Part shown: one piece after another, positions 1 to 10,110 of the stretch
Numbering within the stretch: position 1 is the stretch's first letter
How the letters are laid out: each line of letters starts with the position of its first letter
NCBI GenBank assembly: GCA_964036045.1
Contig: OZ038392.1
Coordinates: 19,544,612 to 19,608,611, forward strand
Direction of reading: 5' to 3'
DNA: 64,000 nucleotides
DNA from: Eutreptiella sp. 'Long Island Sound 2002'
Taxonomy: Eukaryota; Euglenozoa; Euglenophyceae; Eutreptiales; Eutreptiaceae
Translations under genes and position numbers: made by a program
Notes under the pieces: model-generated
What the model saw: the letters and a program-made list of their open reading frames with translations, nothing else
What the model was told of the DNA's origin: nothing
The model's database searches: none

Positions 1-465
1 GTGCTGCCCGTGGCCACGGCTAGGGTCCATGCGTGGTCCGCCGCGTCCGCCACGTAGTACCCTCCCAGGTGGTCCCGGAGGGTGTCGGTGAGGAACCCGA
101 AGAAGCTGGGGTGGCTGGCGGGGGGGGGGGGGTGCGGCCGGGGCCGCCGGCCGCTTGCGGTGGTGGGGGTTGAGGTCCCCGCAGTGGGGGCACTGGGTGA
201 GGCGGTGCGGGGCTCCCAGGCAGACCCAGTGGTCTGGGTTGCAGGGCAGGGCTGTCTGTGGTAGCCGCTGGCGTACGCAGAGGGGACATGCGGTGGCTGG
301 CGGTTGGTTGTACCTGTGGACGGACGGCGGCGTGGGGGGATGGGGGCTGGTGGCGCGCGCATGCTGGTGGGAGTTCGTGCGGTGCCTGTGGTGCACGTGT
401 GTGCTGTGCCAGTGCTGTGCTCGGTGAACGGTGTGTAGACGTGGTGGGGGTTCCCTGTTGGTGTG
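1..465 (-). other. 3' flank of the non-LTR element, with a possible Cys/His-finger reading frame
   Basis: I recognise no gene here. On the minus strand, one frame open from about 465 reads through a RING-like array near 180-290: CPLC, a single C, a DHWVC segment and CPHC, then basic residues. No Met starts this frame. A run of 13 G (120-132) follows. Beyond it, a different frame gives a protein-like stretch (FFGFLTDTLRDHLGGYYV) that runs off the window edge, so the homopolymer may mark a frameshift. This could be the tail of the adjacent retroelement or the remnant of a separate gene. GC-rich sequence gives long open frames by chance, so confidence is low. Confidence 0.25.
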
Positions 466-480
466 TCACGGGGTAGGTTC

Positions 481-927
481 TCATGGTTGGTAGAACAGGA
501 GTTTGAGGAGGTGGGCTTGGTCTGTTTGGGGCAGGGTTGCTGCATGCTGCAGGTATTTGTGGGTGCGGTATGTGAGCTGCTCCGCCGTCTTGGCAACGTC
601 CGTCCGCTGCATGTGCGCCGCCGTGGCCTGGGGGTCCTCCGCGTGGGTGCGTAGCAAGGTGTAGACGGCAGTGGAAACGAGTCCCCTGCGGACCGCCTCG
701 AGTACCTTCGTCTGCTTGAGGACGGTGGTGAGTTGCTGGGTTGCCGGGGACTGCGTCAGCCATCCGGCGTGCTGTGCGATGGTGTGGGTTGGGTTCCAGT
801 CTGTGAGGGTGTCCAGTCCTCTGTACAGGGGGCACACCTTGAAGTGGTCCCAGGTTTCTTCTTCCGTGTGGCTGCAGATGCATTTGGTGTATCCTGCGGG
901 GACGTGGATCGAGCGGCGCGCATACCA
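481..927 (-). pseudogene. C-terminal continuation of the non-LTR ORF past an in-frame TGA
   Basis: The frame of the RT/RNase H protein continues after TGA 928-930 without another stop to 481. About 15 residues past the stop it reads KCICSHTEEETWDHFKVC, a compact C-x-C...H...C motif. This is the kind of zinc-binding motif that follows RNase H or RT in many non-LTR elements. About 110 further residues follow, ending LLKLLFYQP. A single nonsense codon just before a conserved-looking motif suggests either a recent point mutation or readthrough. I favour mutation. Confidence 0.55.
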
Positions 928-3900
928 TCAGTGGTATCGGGTGAGGAGGGGAAGCTGTTCGAGGGTGAGTTGGAGTCGGGGTTTTTGTAGGTGTGCTGGG
1001 AGGCTATCCGGGCGCAGGGCGGAGTAGTAGAGGGGGGTGTGGACGGAGTCTTCGAGGCGTCGGAGGAGTTCGGTGTTCGCTGGGTGGCCCAGTGTGGTGG
1101 CCAGTTGCTGGATGGGTGTGGGGTAGTGGTACTGCTTGTCTTGATCTGTGTACGGCGTGTCCTCGGGCATCCATTGGGGGGGCTGTGTGGCCGGGGGTAT
1201 CCGGGGCAGGTGCTGCAGGTGGCTGTGGCGTGGGGTGTCCAGTCGCACGTGTTCGAGCCCTGGGGTGTGGCTGGTGTTCTGGTGTTTGGCCTGCGTGTCT
1301 GCGCGTCCATTGCCGTATGCGTAGCGGTGTGGCTCCTGTTTGACGATGTGTAGGGCGTCCTGGGGGTGCATGCCCCTGAAGGTCATCCATAGTCCCAACG
1401 CTTGTGTGGTGAGGCCGGACTCGAGTGCCTTGTGGAGGGGCAGGTCCGCAAGGCGCCTGGTGAGGTGGATGTCGATCGTGGCGTCCACGACTACCCAGAT
1501 GTTGCGGGGCCGGATCGTTGTGGGTGGCGGTGTGGCGGTGACGGCGTCTGCCATGGTGCGCAGTTCGCCGTGGGAGGACGCCCCAAAGATGGTGGCCCCG
1601 GTGTGGTGTTCCACGTGGAGGCCGTCCGCGTGCCGGGTGATGTGCACCGAGGTGCAACCGACCGTGGGGGTGCGTTGCTGGGTGCCGGATGCGTCAGTGA
1701 AGTAGATGATGTCGGTGTCGCTGGGTATGGGTAGGCGGGAAATTGCTGTGGGGTGATAGACGTAGATGCGGTTCCCATGAACGGTTCTGGCGGTGATTTG
1801 CGTGGGTTGCAGTAGTGGCGCTGCATAGACGCCTATCCCCTGGGTGATGATGGCCTGGGCTCGTGGGGTGAGGCGGAGGAGGCCCCTGTCTGGGCGCCCC
1901 TGGGTGATATACGCGTACATCAGGTGGAAGAGGTATCCCGTATCTGGGTGGAACTTCTGGCACGTGATGGTCTGTCGCCGCTCCTTGTCGTCTTTGTCGC
2001 CGCGGAGGGTGGGGTATTTGTGCTGTAGGGGGCGCATGGGTGCCTCCTGAGGTCCTGCGCGGTGCGGGTCGCAGCGGTCGTACTCTATGGCCACGCTGTC
2101 CGGGTCTGCCCGTTCGTTGGTGAACGGCCATGTCGCCGTGGGTGTTCGGGTCCAGGCTACGTGCGCCGGGTGGTCTGGGGGTACCGTGTGAAACCAGGGG
2201 GAGAGCAATGCCTGCTGGTCGGCGGTGGCGGCGGCGGTGGGGGTGTGGTAGTGGATGGAGATGAGGTGTAGCAGGGGCCACGGAGTGTCGAGGGCTGCCG
2301 GGCCGCAGTGCCAGCACGTGCGTGGTATGCCCTGGTAACTGTGTCTGACTGGTGGTACATCGGTCTCCGGTGCATTGTGTTTGGGGATGGACCAGGGCGT
2401 ATGGTGTCGCTGGACAGTGCGGGTAGCATGTTTGTGGCCGTTTGGTGCTAGTAGCAGGATGGTGGGTGGTGTCCAGCCTTCGGCTGACGGGGTGGGCTCC
2501 TCCTGCGTCCTGCCGCTGTCGTTGGGGGTCTCGTGCTCGCTCGGGTGGGGCCGGGCGTGCTGGCGCTGGAAGGCTGTGTACGCCGTGTCGATGTCCTTGG
2601 GCCCCGGCATGTCGCGCCCTGCCTTCGTAGCACATGCGCGGAGGTACGCTTGGAAGACGTGGCGTGCTGGCCATTGTGGGTCGGAAAGGAACGGGGCGTG
2701 GTGGGCGTCGCATTGGGCCATGATCTTCATCTGTGTTGGGGTGATATACACTATGGTGACGGTGGCCCCCACGAGGCGCAGGGTGTCCACCTCGCCTGCC
2801 GGGTGTCGGTGGATGTCGGTGTGTGTGGCCACGAGTGGCCCCTGTTGATCGCAGTGGTGGTTTGTCAGGATGGCGTGTGTGTGGTGCGGTAGGAGGAGTT
2901 GTAGCTGGGCCCAGATACCAGCGTTCACGGAGGTGGAGACGCCGTGTTGCGCCAGTATCCACCGGGGGCAGGTGTTGCGGGCCATTTGCGCTTCTTTTAT
3001 GCGTATGGCTGCCGCCTCGCGGACTTCAGGTTGGTGGTTGTGTGTCACCCTGTGTAGGAGGTGCGCTGCGTGTTTGGCATAGGCCATGTCGACCAGGGCG
3101 CCTGTATTGTCTCCGTAGTAGCGCCAGTGGGCCATCATGGCCTCCTTGGGGAAAGACGTGGGCCAGCCTCCGTGTTGCGCCCATGCCTCCGTCACTTGCT
3201 GTCGAGCGTGGCGTAGGGCGTCTTGGGGGCGCGGGAGGTGCAGGGCTTGGTACCCGATGGCCGCGTTGAACACCGCTTCCATGAAGCACGCCAGGCCCTG
3301 CGTAGACAGGAGGTCCCCCCTGGCAATTTGGGGTAGCCGGGCGAGGCGCTCTTCCAGCTTGCTTGGGAGTGTGATGTTGTGGTGCCGCGTGGCCTGTTTG
3401 ACTCCCAGGAGGACTGTGGTGTCTTCCAGGTGTAGAGGTTCGCCTTTCCGGATGTGGGGGGTGGGGGTCCTGGCGTCGGCCAGCCCGACCGATTTGCGGC
3501 GGTGCACTAGGAGCTGGTGGGCGTCCAGGTAGGTTGTGATGAGTTGGAGAATGGCGGACGCTTGGTCGGTGGTCGTTGGTAGCCCTGCGTTCTCAGGGTC
3601 GCGGTGGCGGGTGGCCGTAGTTAGGAGGTTGTCGTCCGCGAAGTTGATGAGGGGGGATCGTAGCGGGTATGGGGCGTACCCCGGGTATACCCGTGCTAGC
3701 TCGAATGCCAGTCGCAGGGTGACGAGGAGGTAGAGGAAGGGGCCTTCGGCGCCTCCCTGGGGGACCCCTCTGTCTGTGCCGGTCCAGGGGGTGAGGCCTG
3801 CGGCTGTGATGACGGCGTAGAGTCGGGTCTGGATGTACCCGGTCATGAAGGATAGGAATGGGAGGCCCATGGCATCCCATACCTCCGTGAGGAGCCGGTG

Positions 3901-4881
3901 TGGGGCGTGGGGGAACGCGCCTTGGACATCGAGGGAGGCGATAATCATCTCGTAGGGGTTCATGTCCAGTGCGGTGTCCTGGAGGAAGATGGCCTCGTGG
4001 GGGGACCTGCCGGCCATGGCTCCCCACATGCTGGCGGGCACCTGGGCGAAGACCGCCGGCGCGATGCGGCCTAGGATGAGCGTCCACACCAGCTTGACCT
4101 CGGTAGTGGCGCAGACTATGGGCTGCCAGTTCCCCGGCTGCGCCCAGTCCCCCTTTTTGTAGAGGGGGTGGACCAGGTTGGCCCACTCAGGGGAGATGAA
4201 CGTGGCGCCCGTGACGATGTCCCACAGGCGGGCTGCCAGGCGGCGTTTGACGGGCAGGGTGAGGCGTTGGTACGCTTCGGCCGGCAAACCGTCGACGCCG
4301 GGCACGACCCCCTTCTTCAGGCGGTCTAGTGCGCGTTGCAGTTCTGAGATGCTGAAGGGGTCGTGTTCGATGGCGCGCCGCTGTTCCCGGTTGAAGACCC
4401 TGGGCACATGCTCGCGGATGGTGTTTCTGGTGTGGGGGTCGAGCTCGGGGAGGGCGTCCCCGTGTTGTGCCTGGAAGCTGTCCAGGACTGCCTGGAGGAC
4501 GGCGTCGGGGTCATTGGTGAGGCCTCCTTCGGGGGTGCACACCGCGTGGATGGTACCGCGCCCTGTGTCCTCCAGGAAGCGGCTGACGTACCGTAGGGAC
4601 TTGTACGGCGTGTCGTTTCTGCCGTATCTTTCGCGTTCCTGGGCTGCGGCCGCTATGCGGTGGGCGTGCCATTCCTGGAGTTGGTGGCGGCGGGTGGTGA
4701 GGAGCGCACGGAGGTGGGCGTCCCGGTCTCGTGCCTCCGGTGTGCTGGGGCGTAGCAGGGTGGCGAGTTCCTCTTTCGTGGTCCAGATGTCATGGACGAG
4801 TTGTTGGAGGGTGAGGTCTGGTGGTGCTCCCGTGTGGCTGGTGTCACGCTCCATGCCGCATGCTTGTGCCGCCCGGCGCAT
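928..4881 (-). CDS. Non-LTR reverse transcriptase with RNase H domain
   Basis: The 1317-residue frame starts at ATG 4881, although similar-looking coding sequence continues upstream, so the true N terminus may be lost. RT motifs are clear: LYKKGDWAQPGNWQPI (about 240-255), GRSPHEAI (291-298), motif A SLDVQGAF with the catalytic Asp near 318, motif B GVPQGGAEGP (372-381) and motif C FADDNLL (414-420). RNase H spans about 1057-1200, with TDASGT, SHGELRTMADA, VVVDATID and a final NGRADTQAK. The roughly 500 residues between them are His-, Pro- and Thr-rich with no domain I recognise. These enzymes copy element RNA at a nicked target, and RNase H removes the RNA strand. All RT catalytic aspartates are present. 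The frame stops at TGA 928-930. Confidence 0.8.
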   Translation of the reverse strand: MRRAAQACGMERDTSHTGAPPDLTLQQLVHDIWTTKEELATLLRPSTPEARDRDAHLRALLTTRRHQLQEWHAHRIAAAAQERERYGRNDTPYKSLRYVSRFLEDTGRGTIHAVCTPEGGLTNDPDAVLQAVLDSFQAQHGDALPELDPHTRNTIREHVPRVFNREQRRAIEHDPFSISELQRALDRLKKGVVPGVDGLPAEAYQRLTLPVKRRLAARLWDIVTGATFISPEWANLVHPLYKKGDWAQPGNWQPIVCATTEVKLVWTLILGRIAPAVFAQVPASMWGAMAGRSPHEAIFLQDTALDMNPYEMIIASLDVQGAFPHAPHRLLTEVWDAMGLPFLSFMTGYIQTRLYAVITAAGLTPWTGTDRGVPQGGAEGPFLYLLVTLRLAFELARVYPGYAPYPLRSPLINFADDNLLTTATRHRDPENAGLPTTTDQASAILQLITTYLDAHQLLVHRRKSVGLADARTPTPHIRKGEPLHLEDTTVLLGVKQATRHHNITLPSKLEERLARLPQIARGDLLSTQGLACFMEAVFNAAIGYQALHLPRPQDALRHARQQVTEAWAQHGGWPTSFPKEAMMAHWRYYGDNTGALVDMAYAKHAAHLLHRVTHNHQPEVREAAAIRIKEAQMARNTCPRWILAQHGVSTSVNAGIWAQLQLLLPHHTHAILTNHHCDQQGPLVATHTDIHRHPAGEVDTLRLVGATVTIVYITPTQMKIMAQCDAHHAPFLSDPQWPARHVFQAYLRACATKAGRDMPGPKDIDTAYTAFQRQHARPHPSEHETPNDSGRTQEEPTPSAEGWTPPTILLLAPNGHKHATRTVQRHHTPWSIPKHNAPETDVPPVRHSYQGIPRTCWHCGPAALDTPWPLLHLISIHYHTPTAAATADQQALLSPWFHTVPPDHPAHVAWTRTPTATWPFTNERADPDSVAIEYDRCDPHRAGPQEAPMRPLQHKYPTLRGDKDDKERRQTITCQKFHPDTGYLFHLMYAYITQGRPDRGLLRLTPRAQAIITQGIGVYAAPLLQPTQITARTVHGNRIYVYHPTAISRLPIPSDTDIIYFTDASGTQQRTPTVGCTSVHITRHADGLHVEHHTGATIFGASSHGELRTMADAVTATPPPTTIRPRNIWVVVDATIDIHLTRRLADLPLHKALESGLTTQALGLWMTFRGMHPQDALHIVKQEPHRYAYGNGRADTQAKHQNTSHTPGLEHVRLDTPRHSHLQHLPRIPPATQPPQWMPEDTPYTDQDKQYHYPTPIQQLATTLGHPANTELLRRLEDSVHTPLYYSALRPDSLPAHLQKPRLQLTLEQLPLLTRYH

Positions 4882-5016
4882 GGCGGTGGTGAGTGTCGGT
4901 GCATCCGGGCGGCGCAGGATGGCGTGTAGGGCCCTGTTATACCTGTGCCAGGCGCCGTGGTCGTCCTCGGCCGGGAACTGCAGTGTGGGTGGGAGGGTGT
5001 CGTCTGGCGGGAAGAC

Positions 5017-5042
5017 ACACCTTGCTTCATAACACCTTGCTT
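5017..5042. repeat. 11-bp direct repeat at the boundary between the non-LTR element and element A
   Basis: ACACCTTGCTT occurs at 5017-5027 and again at 5032-5042, separated by four bases. It lies where non-LTR coding sequence gives way to the noncoding end of element A. It might be a duplicated target or a chance tandem repeat. It does not match anything at the other end of A. Confidence 0.4.
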
Positions 5043-5439
5043 GTCATTCCCCCCTGGAGTAGAAAGCCGCCGTTCTTCGTTGGCTCTCCAAGGTCATTAC
5101 ATCAGGGCAGTTCGCATGCAACACATGGTCAACAAGGCGTACACTCGCTGGGTGGCTGCAAACCTGATAAACGGCCATCCGGCTCACGCTGGTAACCATA
5201 TGCATGGGACTGCAGGGAACAGCCAGGGCAGGAACAGTGCTCCGCAAGCAGCGGATGTGTAAGTGTTTGGAATGCCGAACCCAATTCAGGGTGGGAGTTA
5301 GTACATTCACTGTAACTGGAGCTCTACAGGAGTTCTGAACCTGTACTGGCACACACTGAGTAGGTGGAGCCATTCTGCACAAGAGTGCTCACCGCCCCAT
5401 GGGAGGTTAGGAAACAGTCAACAGACTGACAGAGGGAGA
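5043..5439 (-). other. 3' noncoding tail of element A
   Basis: About 400 bases lie between the end of the A integrase/chromodomain frame (TAA at 5440-5442) and the non-LTR coding sequence. No convincing ORF, hairpin or repeat was seen. It could contain an A 3' LTR, but no second copy exists in the window to prove one. Confidence 0.45.
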
Positions 5440-7058
5440 TTAGCTTTTCTTTTTCCGCTGGGACAGAGTCTCAGCACGGGTTAGTAGCTGCCCCTCGTTA
5501 TTCTCAACGAGGTAGGAGGGAAAGATGGGGTTGATACTCGCAGCTGGCTGAATGAGGGCTGACAGGAGTTCCCAGGTCGCCTCAGATAGACCATATCCAT
5601 CCCATAGGGTTAGGAATTTCCAGCCCTGTTTATACTCGTGGCGGGCAATACCTGCAACCACGTAGTAGCCATCCACTGCCATCTCATTGGCAGCCATTTT
5701 CTCGAGTTCGTCTGCCTCCCCTGGGCTGGCAGCATTCTCTAGGTCGATACGCTCGACCTCACTGTCGCTGAGGCTCGGTTCATCCCAGGACAGATTGTCA
5801 GGGGAGTGATAGTGCCTCAACTGTTTAGGCACACAAAGCAGTTCACCACCTAGACGTGGACTGCACCTGACATGGATCCTAGATCCATCTATCCTGATGA
5901 TACGATAGGGCCCAAAATAAAGGTCCTGTAGACAGTTACGGGGCCAGGAGGGTAGAATTGAATGGTGCACCAAAACAAGGTCACCAACTTTGAAACTGGC
6001 AGGCCGCCGTAGGCGATTCGGTCGGCACAGCTCACGGTCCCAGATATGTCTCAGGTTAGTCCCAGCCTGGTTAGCCATAGACTGCTTGTGTTCCAGCCAA
6101 TCCCCAACAGGGCTTTTGAAGTCCTCAGGAAAGGGGGCTGTGAAGAACCAAGCAGGTCGTCCTCCATGAAACTGCTCGTGGGAGGTGAAACCCGTAGAAG
6201 AGGTCCTCTGAGAGTTCATGGTCAGCACTGCCCAGGGCATTAGGCGTACCCAGTCTTTGGTACGCTCCTGTTTCATCAGGATTCTCAGGTTCTGTTCCAC
6301 CACACGTTTTTGTCTCTCAGAAAGAACGTTAGACGTGTGGGTATAGGGCACACCTGTGGTTACCTCAACGTCGAGGGCATTCAGCACTCGTTTGTACCAT
6401 CCAGTGTCACTGCGGATGTGTACATCTTAATCAGAGTGCACCTGCTTAGGTGCTCCATAGGGTTCGAACCATTGTTCGACCAACATTTTCACAGTCTGCT
6501 CACCTGTGATTTTCTTATTGCAAGGGAACACACGGGTGAAGCGAGACAGGCCACAGGTGACCACTAGGCAACTATCATAGCCGCCGAAGCGAGGTAGGCC
6601 CTGGATGAATCGACATAGAGAAGAGAGTTATTACAATAGGACAACAGTAAGCTGGAAATCAGTCCCCTATCCCTGGAGTCGCTCTGCTTGCTGGCATGAC
6701 AGCCACAAGCATCCACAATGGTCTGCATACAAGACGTCAGTTCAGTCAGGGTTAGACTAGAGTAGAAACACTCACGGAAGAGGTCCACTGAGCGATTAGC
6801 GCCAGTGTGACCTGAGCTGAGATAGGACCACTGTAGACACCCATCAAGTCGGGCCTCAGGCACGACAATACGGTCCTCGTAGAAGCGGCACTGGTTGTTT
6901 TTATACCACTGGTGCCCCTCAGTGACACAGCGTTCGAGTCTGGTGCTGAGGGTCTGGAGAATTGCTTTATACCCTGACTGATCGTCCGTTAGGCTCCAAC
7001 CCTCGAGGATTCCAGCAGTCCGCATGGACAGGTCAAGCTGGACATCCATACGCTGCAA
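5440..7058 (-). pseudogene. Element A integrase with C-terminal chromodomain, broken
   Basis: Two minus-strand stretches (7058-6564 and 6387-5440) align with the intact-looking region of element B. The first has the His/Cys zinc-binding segment (SSGHTGANRS ... CGCHASK) and the start of the catalytic core (LLYVDSS). The core's second acidic region is interrupted by a TAA near 6427 (HSD-stop-DVHIRSDTG). The third acidic residue is kept (SERQKRVVEQN). The C terminus has a chromodomain-like segment (GYYVVAGIARHEYKQGW, then LTLWDGYGLSEATWE) with Tyr, Trp and Tyr at the usual aromatic-cage positions. The enzyme would have joined element cDNA to host DNA. Stops and a frame change make it inactive. 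Confidence 0.75.
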
Positions 7059-7201
7059 AGCCTCTATGGCGAGTGCCTCAGAGCTCTCACCGATAAGCGC
7101 ATCGAAGTTATTGCGCGCTATATAGTCTGACAGTTCATTTTTTATACCAGGGATATGATGGACTGTCAGCCTGAACTGGCTCAGGTAAGTCCACCACCGC
7201 T

Positions 7202-8466
7202 TTACTTTCGCTGAAAATACGTCACCGGTTCCTGGTCACAGAGCCAGACAATAGGATTAGATACCAATAGTCGGGACTGTGATGAGAGCACCAACATACG
7301 AGCCGGGAGTTCCTGGTCGTAGGTGCTGTAATTGGAACGCGCTTGGTTCCATTTCCAGTTCCAGTGTCCCAGTGGCACAAATCGCCAAGCCCTGGTAGGA
7401 TAGTAATGCTTCAAGGAGCCATCACGGTTCAGTCCGCTAGTACGATAATGGCAGTGGGTTAGTTCAGCTGGGTTAAGCTCCTGCCATTGGTAGATCGTTC
7501 TACCCCCCCCTACATCACTGGCATCAGTGATCAGGACTATCTCGCCCTTAGGGCGGGGTACTCCCAGGCAGTTGGAGGAGGCAATTTTCTTCTTCAACTC
7601 CTGGAAACACTCCTCCTCTCTCGCGGTCCACCTCCAGGGAGTAGTTTTCTTGATCAGGTCAGTGAGGGGGGCAGAGGAATAGGTAAAATTGTGGATGTGG
7701 CGCCTAAAGAAGTTACAGGCGCCCACAAATTTCCTCACATCGTGTAGACCCTTCTCAGGGTCATCGCGAATCTGCATGTCCTGTAGGGGTTGCATCTTAC
7801 ACGCGGCTGGTTTCCACCAGCCATACCCCACGTCGAAACCCAAATACTCCATCTCCTCTTTCATGAACTCGCATTTTTCGAGTTTGATTTGGAGATGGTT
7901 TTCCCCACAAACAATGAAAAATTCACGGAGGAGAAGGACATGGTCCTTTTGGGTATTGGTATCCAAACTCACGTCATTGATGTGGGCCTCCATATCTGCA
8001 CCTCGAGAAATCAACTCCTGTACTAGAGGTCTACGCCTTAGTATGTACAAAATTTTGTTCATCAGTTCCTGGAAGAGTGCTGGGGCATTAGCCACCCCGA
8101 AAGGCATGACCTTCGACTTAAAAACACGACCCTTAGGGGTTATAAAAGCCAGCAGTTCCTGAGCTGCGGCGGTTAGGTCTACCAGCCAGAAACCACTGCG
8201 TTTGTCCATTTTGGTCTTGTAGCGGCTTTTGGCAATAAGCTCGAGGGTATTTTCCATGTTTGGAATACTCCCTGAGTGGTTTTGGGTTTTCTTGTTGACC
8301 TCACCATAGTCCATAACCAATCTTAGGGCAGTCGATCCCGGTTTAGCAACCAGGAAGCAGGGACTGCAGTAATGGGGGTAGTCCCCCTTCTTATATTCTT
8401 CCACGAGGCCAGCATCAATACATTCCTGGATCTGACACTCAATTTCTTCAACCTGTTCCTGAGGAG
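7202..8466 (-). pseudogene. Element A reverse transcriptase and RNase H, cut by a hAT-like insertion
   Basis: The frame runs from the hAT junction (8466) to a stop at 7202. It shows YYPAPQEQVEEIECQIQEC, the KMDKRSGFW segment, MPFGVANAPALFQELMN and AHINDV. In element B the last motif is AHIDDV, so A has lost one of the two catalytic aspartates (D to N). RNase H follows (LITDASDVGGG). The match to B continues weakly past 7202 through a stop-rich stretch (7059-7201). The 5' end of the RT lies beyond the insertion at 10111, where RRRPYP is seen in the minus frame. Confidence 0.75.
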
Positions 8467-8474
8467 CGGGATAG
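8467..8474. repeat. 8-bp target-site duplication, left copy (hAT-like)
   Basis: CGGGATAG here is repeated exactly at 10103-10110, immediately outside the terminal inverted repeats of the inserted element. Confidence 0.85.
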
Positions 8475-8506
8475 TAAGGTTCGGAATCGGTTTCAAAAAA
8501 AATACC

Positions 8507-8640
8507 CAGTTTTTTCCGATCGTTTTGCAAAAAATAACCGATTGTTCCGATTATTGCCCCTTCAAATAATCAGTTTTTTCTGATCGTTTTGCAAAAAATA
8601 ACCAATTGTTCCGATTATTGCCCCTTCAGTTTTTTCTGAG
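8507..8640. repeat. 64-bp subterminal tandem repeat in the hAT-like element
   Basis: A unit starting CAGTTTTTTCCGATCG (8507) recurs at 8571 with a few differences and partly again at 8627. Such subterminal repeats often bind hAT transposase, but that role is inferred. Confidence 0.75.
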
Positions 8641-9449
8641 TGTTGCCATCAAAATAATCGATTTTGAAACAATTATGCCCGGTGGCTCAAATTGAGAAGT
8701 TTTGAGAGTTGGTTTCGTGTGCGACCACACTGCCCTCTTAAAACACTGTCCAATGGCACCTGCAAACCACATGGCAATTTGAGTCTATTCACTGTGCCTC
8801 AAACAAGCTCAAAGGCCAAAAGCAAAATAACACAAAATCTCATCCAAAAACTGCGGCCATCACTGCAAAGACCACACAGCACTTCCACAAGCAGCATGTG
8901 GGTTATCTTTTTTCAACACTTGTGAGTACTTCAAACACACTGACGGTACAAAACTGGAAATATTAAACATCTCCTCTCCACACTTCTAAATTTTACGTTG
9001 TCTTGCCTGCAGAGACCAAAGAAGAGAGATCAATACACACCTGACAGCAGAACACAAAAGCAAACGAAAACGAGAGCAAGTAACACAAGCCACGCAATCA
9101 TGGCGAAACAAAACAATTTGAAGTTGCAATTAGATGGCAAACAACACAATCTGCCACGACAGAGACCAAGACCAAGCAGTCCACAAGATGCAAAAAACTA
9201 ACGAAGGGTGAAAACAAAAACAAGCACGTATGTCAGTGCAATGCTACACGTCTCAGAGCTCTCCACAGCACAGGTACAAACTCGAACAATCAGATGACAA
9301 AATCAGATCTACGAGAATGACGGCAGAAACGAAAAGGAACGAAGACAAACAAAAGCTACTGAAGACAAAGACAAAGACACGGAGCAGACACACCCACAGA
9401 AGGCGTGCTCTGCTTGTCTCCGTCACGATAGTCCCTTCTCACGCGATGA
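8641..9449. other. hAT-like element interior, no gene seen
   Basis: AT- and A-rich sequence with only short open frames of biased composition (Lys, Gln, Thr, Ser). No transposase motif was found. It is treated as noncoding filler of a non-autonomous element. Confidence 0.5.
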
Positions 9450-9737
9450 CCTTCTCCGGGCGAAGTCTCCTGCTCGCTGGCCTTCGTCGGCGAAGCATCT
9501 CACGCGCTGGCCTTCTGGGACGAAGTCTCCTGCTCGCTGGCCTTCTCCGGTAAAGTCTCGTGCTCCCTCGGCTTCTCCGGCGAAGTCTCCTGCTCGCTAG
9601 GCTTCTCAGGCAAAGCATCTCACGCGCTGGCGTTCTCGGATGAAGTCTCCTGCTTGATGGCCTCCTGCTCGCTGCTATACTCTGGCGAATTCTCCAGCTT
9701 GCTGGCCTTCCTCGTTGAAGAATCTCATGCGCTGGCC
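9450..9737. repeat. 30-bp minisatellite inside the hAT-like element
   Basis: About nine to ten diverged units of roughly 30 bp follow one another. Two alternating subtypes are visible: one containing CGAAGTCTCCTGCTCGCTGG and one containing GCATCTCACGCGCTGG. The block is GC-rich compared with the AT-rich rest of the element. It has no coding sense I can support. Confidence 0.8.
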
Positions 9738-10059
9738 CTCTCCTGTAGTAGCGTTGACTTGTCTCCTACATCGTTCCTCTTATTCCTTTTGGTTTTCTGA
9801 AGATAACAAAAAATGCAGCGAAAGGATAATTACTTGCATTCTTCGAAATGGTTACACTTTTTAGCAAAGATGTACTTGATTTCTCATGTTACTTCTTTCT
9901 TCTGTGAACCACAGGACATTCTCGGTTGCGGCTTGCGGCGTTTGAGGGTGCGCTTCGCAGCGGCATTTCTAATTAAATAATCGATGCGATAGCGACTTTT
10001 TTAAAAAAATAACCGATTCGATGCAATTTTTCAAAAATTATCGACGATAATCGCCGATT
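9738..10059. other. hAT-like element right arm, noncoding
   Basis: AT-rich sequence with no gene. It carries repeated CGAT-containing words and leads into the palindrome and right terminal inverted repeat. Confidence 0.5.
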
Positions 10060-10102
10060 AACCGATTAATCGGTTCATCGCCCAATTCAATTCCAAACCT
10101 TA

Positions 10103-10110
10103 CGGGATAG
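10103..10110. repeat. 8-bp target-site duplication, right copy (hAT-like)
   Basis: CGGGATAG, identical to 8467-8474. The RT frame of element A resumes directly after it. Confidence 0.85.

Larger units (their letters stand above)
481..5040 (-). mobile_element. Non-LTR-type retroelement, 5'-truncated
   Basis: A single minus-strand frame runs from near 5040 to 481 with one internal TGA (928-930). It encodes reverse transcriptase, a long spacer, RNase H and a Cys/His motif, an order typical of LINE-like elements. No LTRs flank it and no endonuclease domain is visible. Coding-like sequence continues upstream of the first ATG (4881) to an in-frame TGA near 5043, next to the edge of element A. The 5' part, where an endonuclease would be expected, is therefore probably lost. 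No poly(A) tail or target-site duplication was identified. Confidence 0.7.
8475..10102. mobile_element. Non-autonomous hAT-like DNA transposon
   Basis: This 1628-bp AT-rich insertion splits the RT of element A. Its ends are inverted: left TAAGGTTCGGAATCG, right (complement) TAAGGTTTGGAATTG, 13 of 15 identical. The 8-bp duplication CGGGATAG flanks it, the length typical of hAT elements. Near the right end is a perfect 16-bp palindrome AACCGATTAATCGGTT (10060-10075), resembling the CGATTAATCG motifs common in hAT termini. I found no transposase frame. It must have been moved by an enzyme encoded elsewhere. No orientation can be assigned. Confidence 0.8.
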
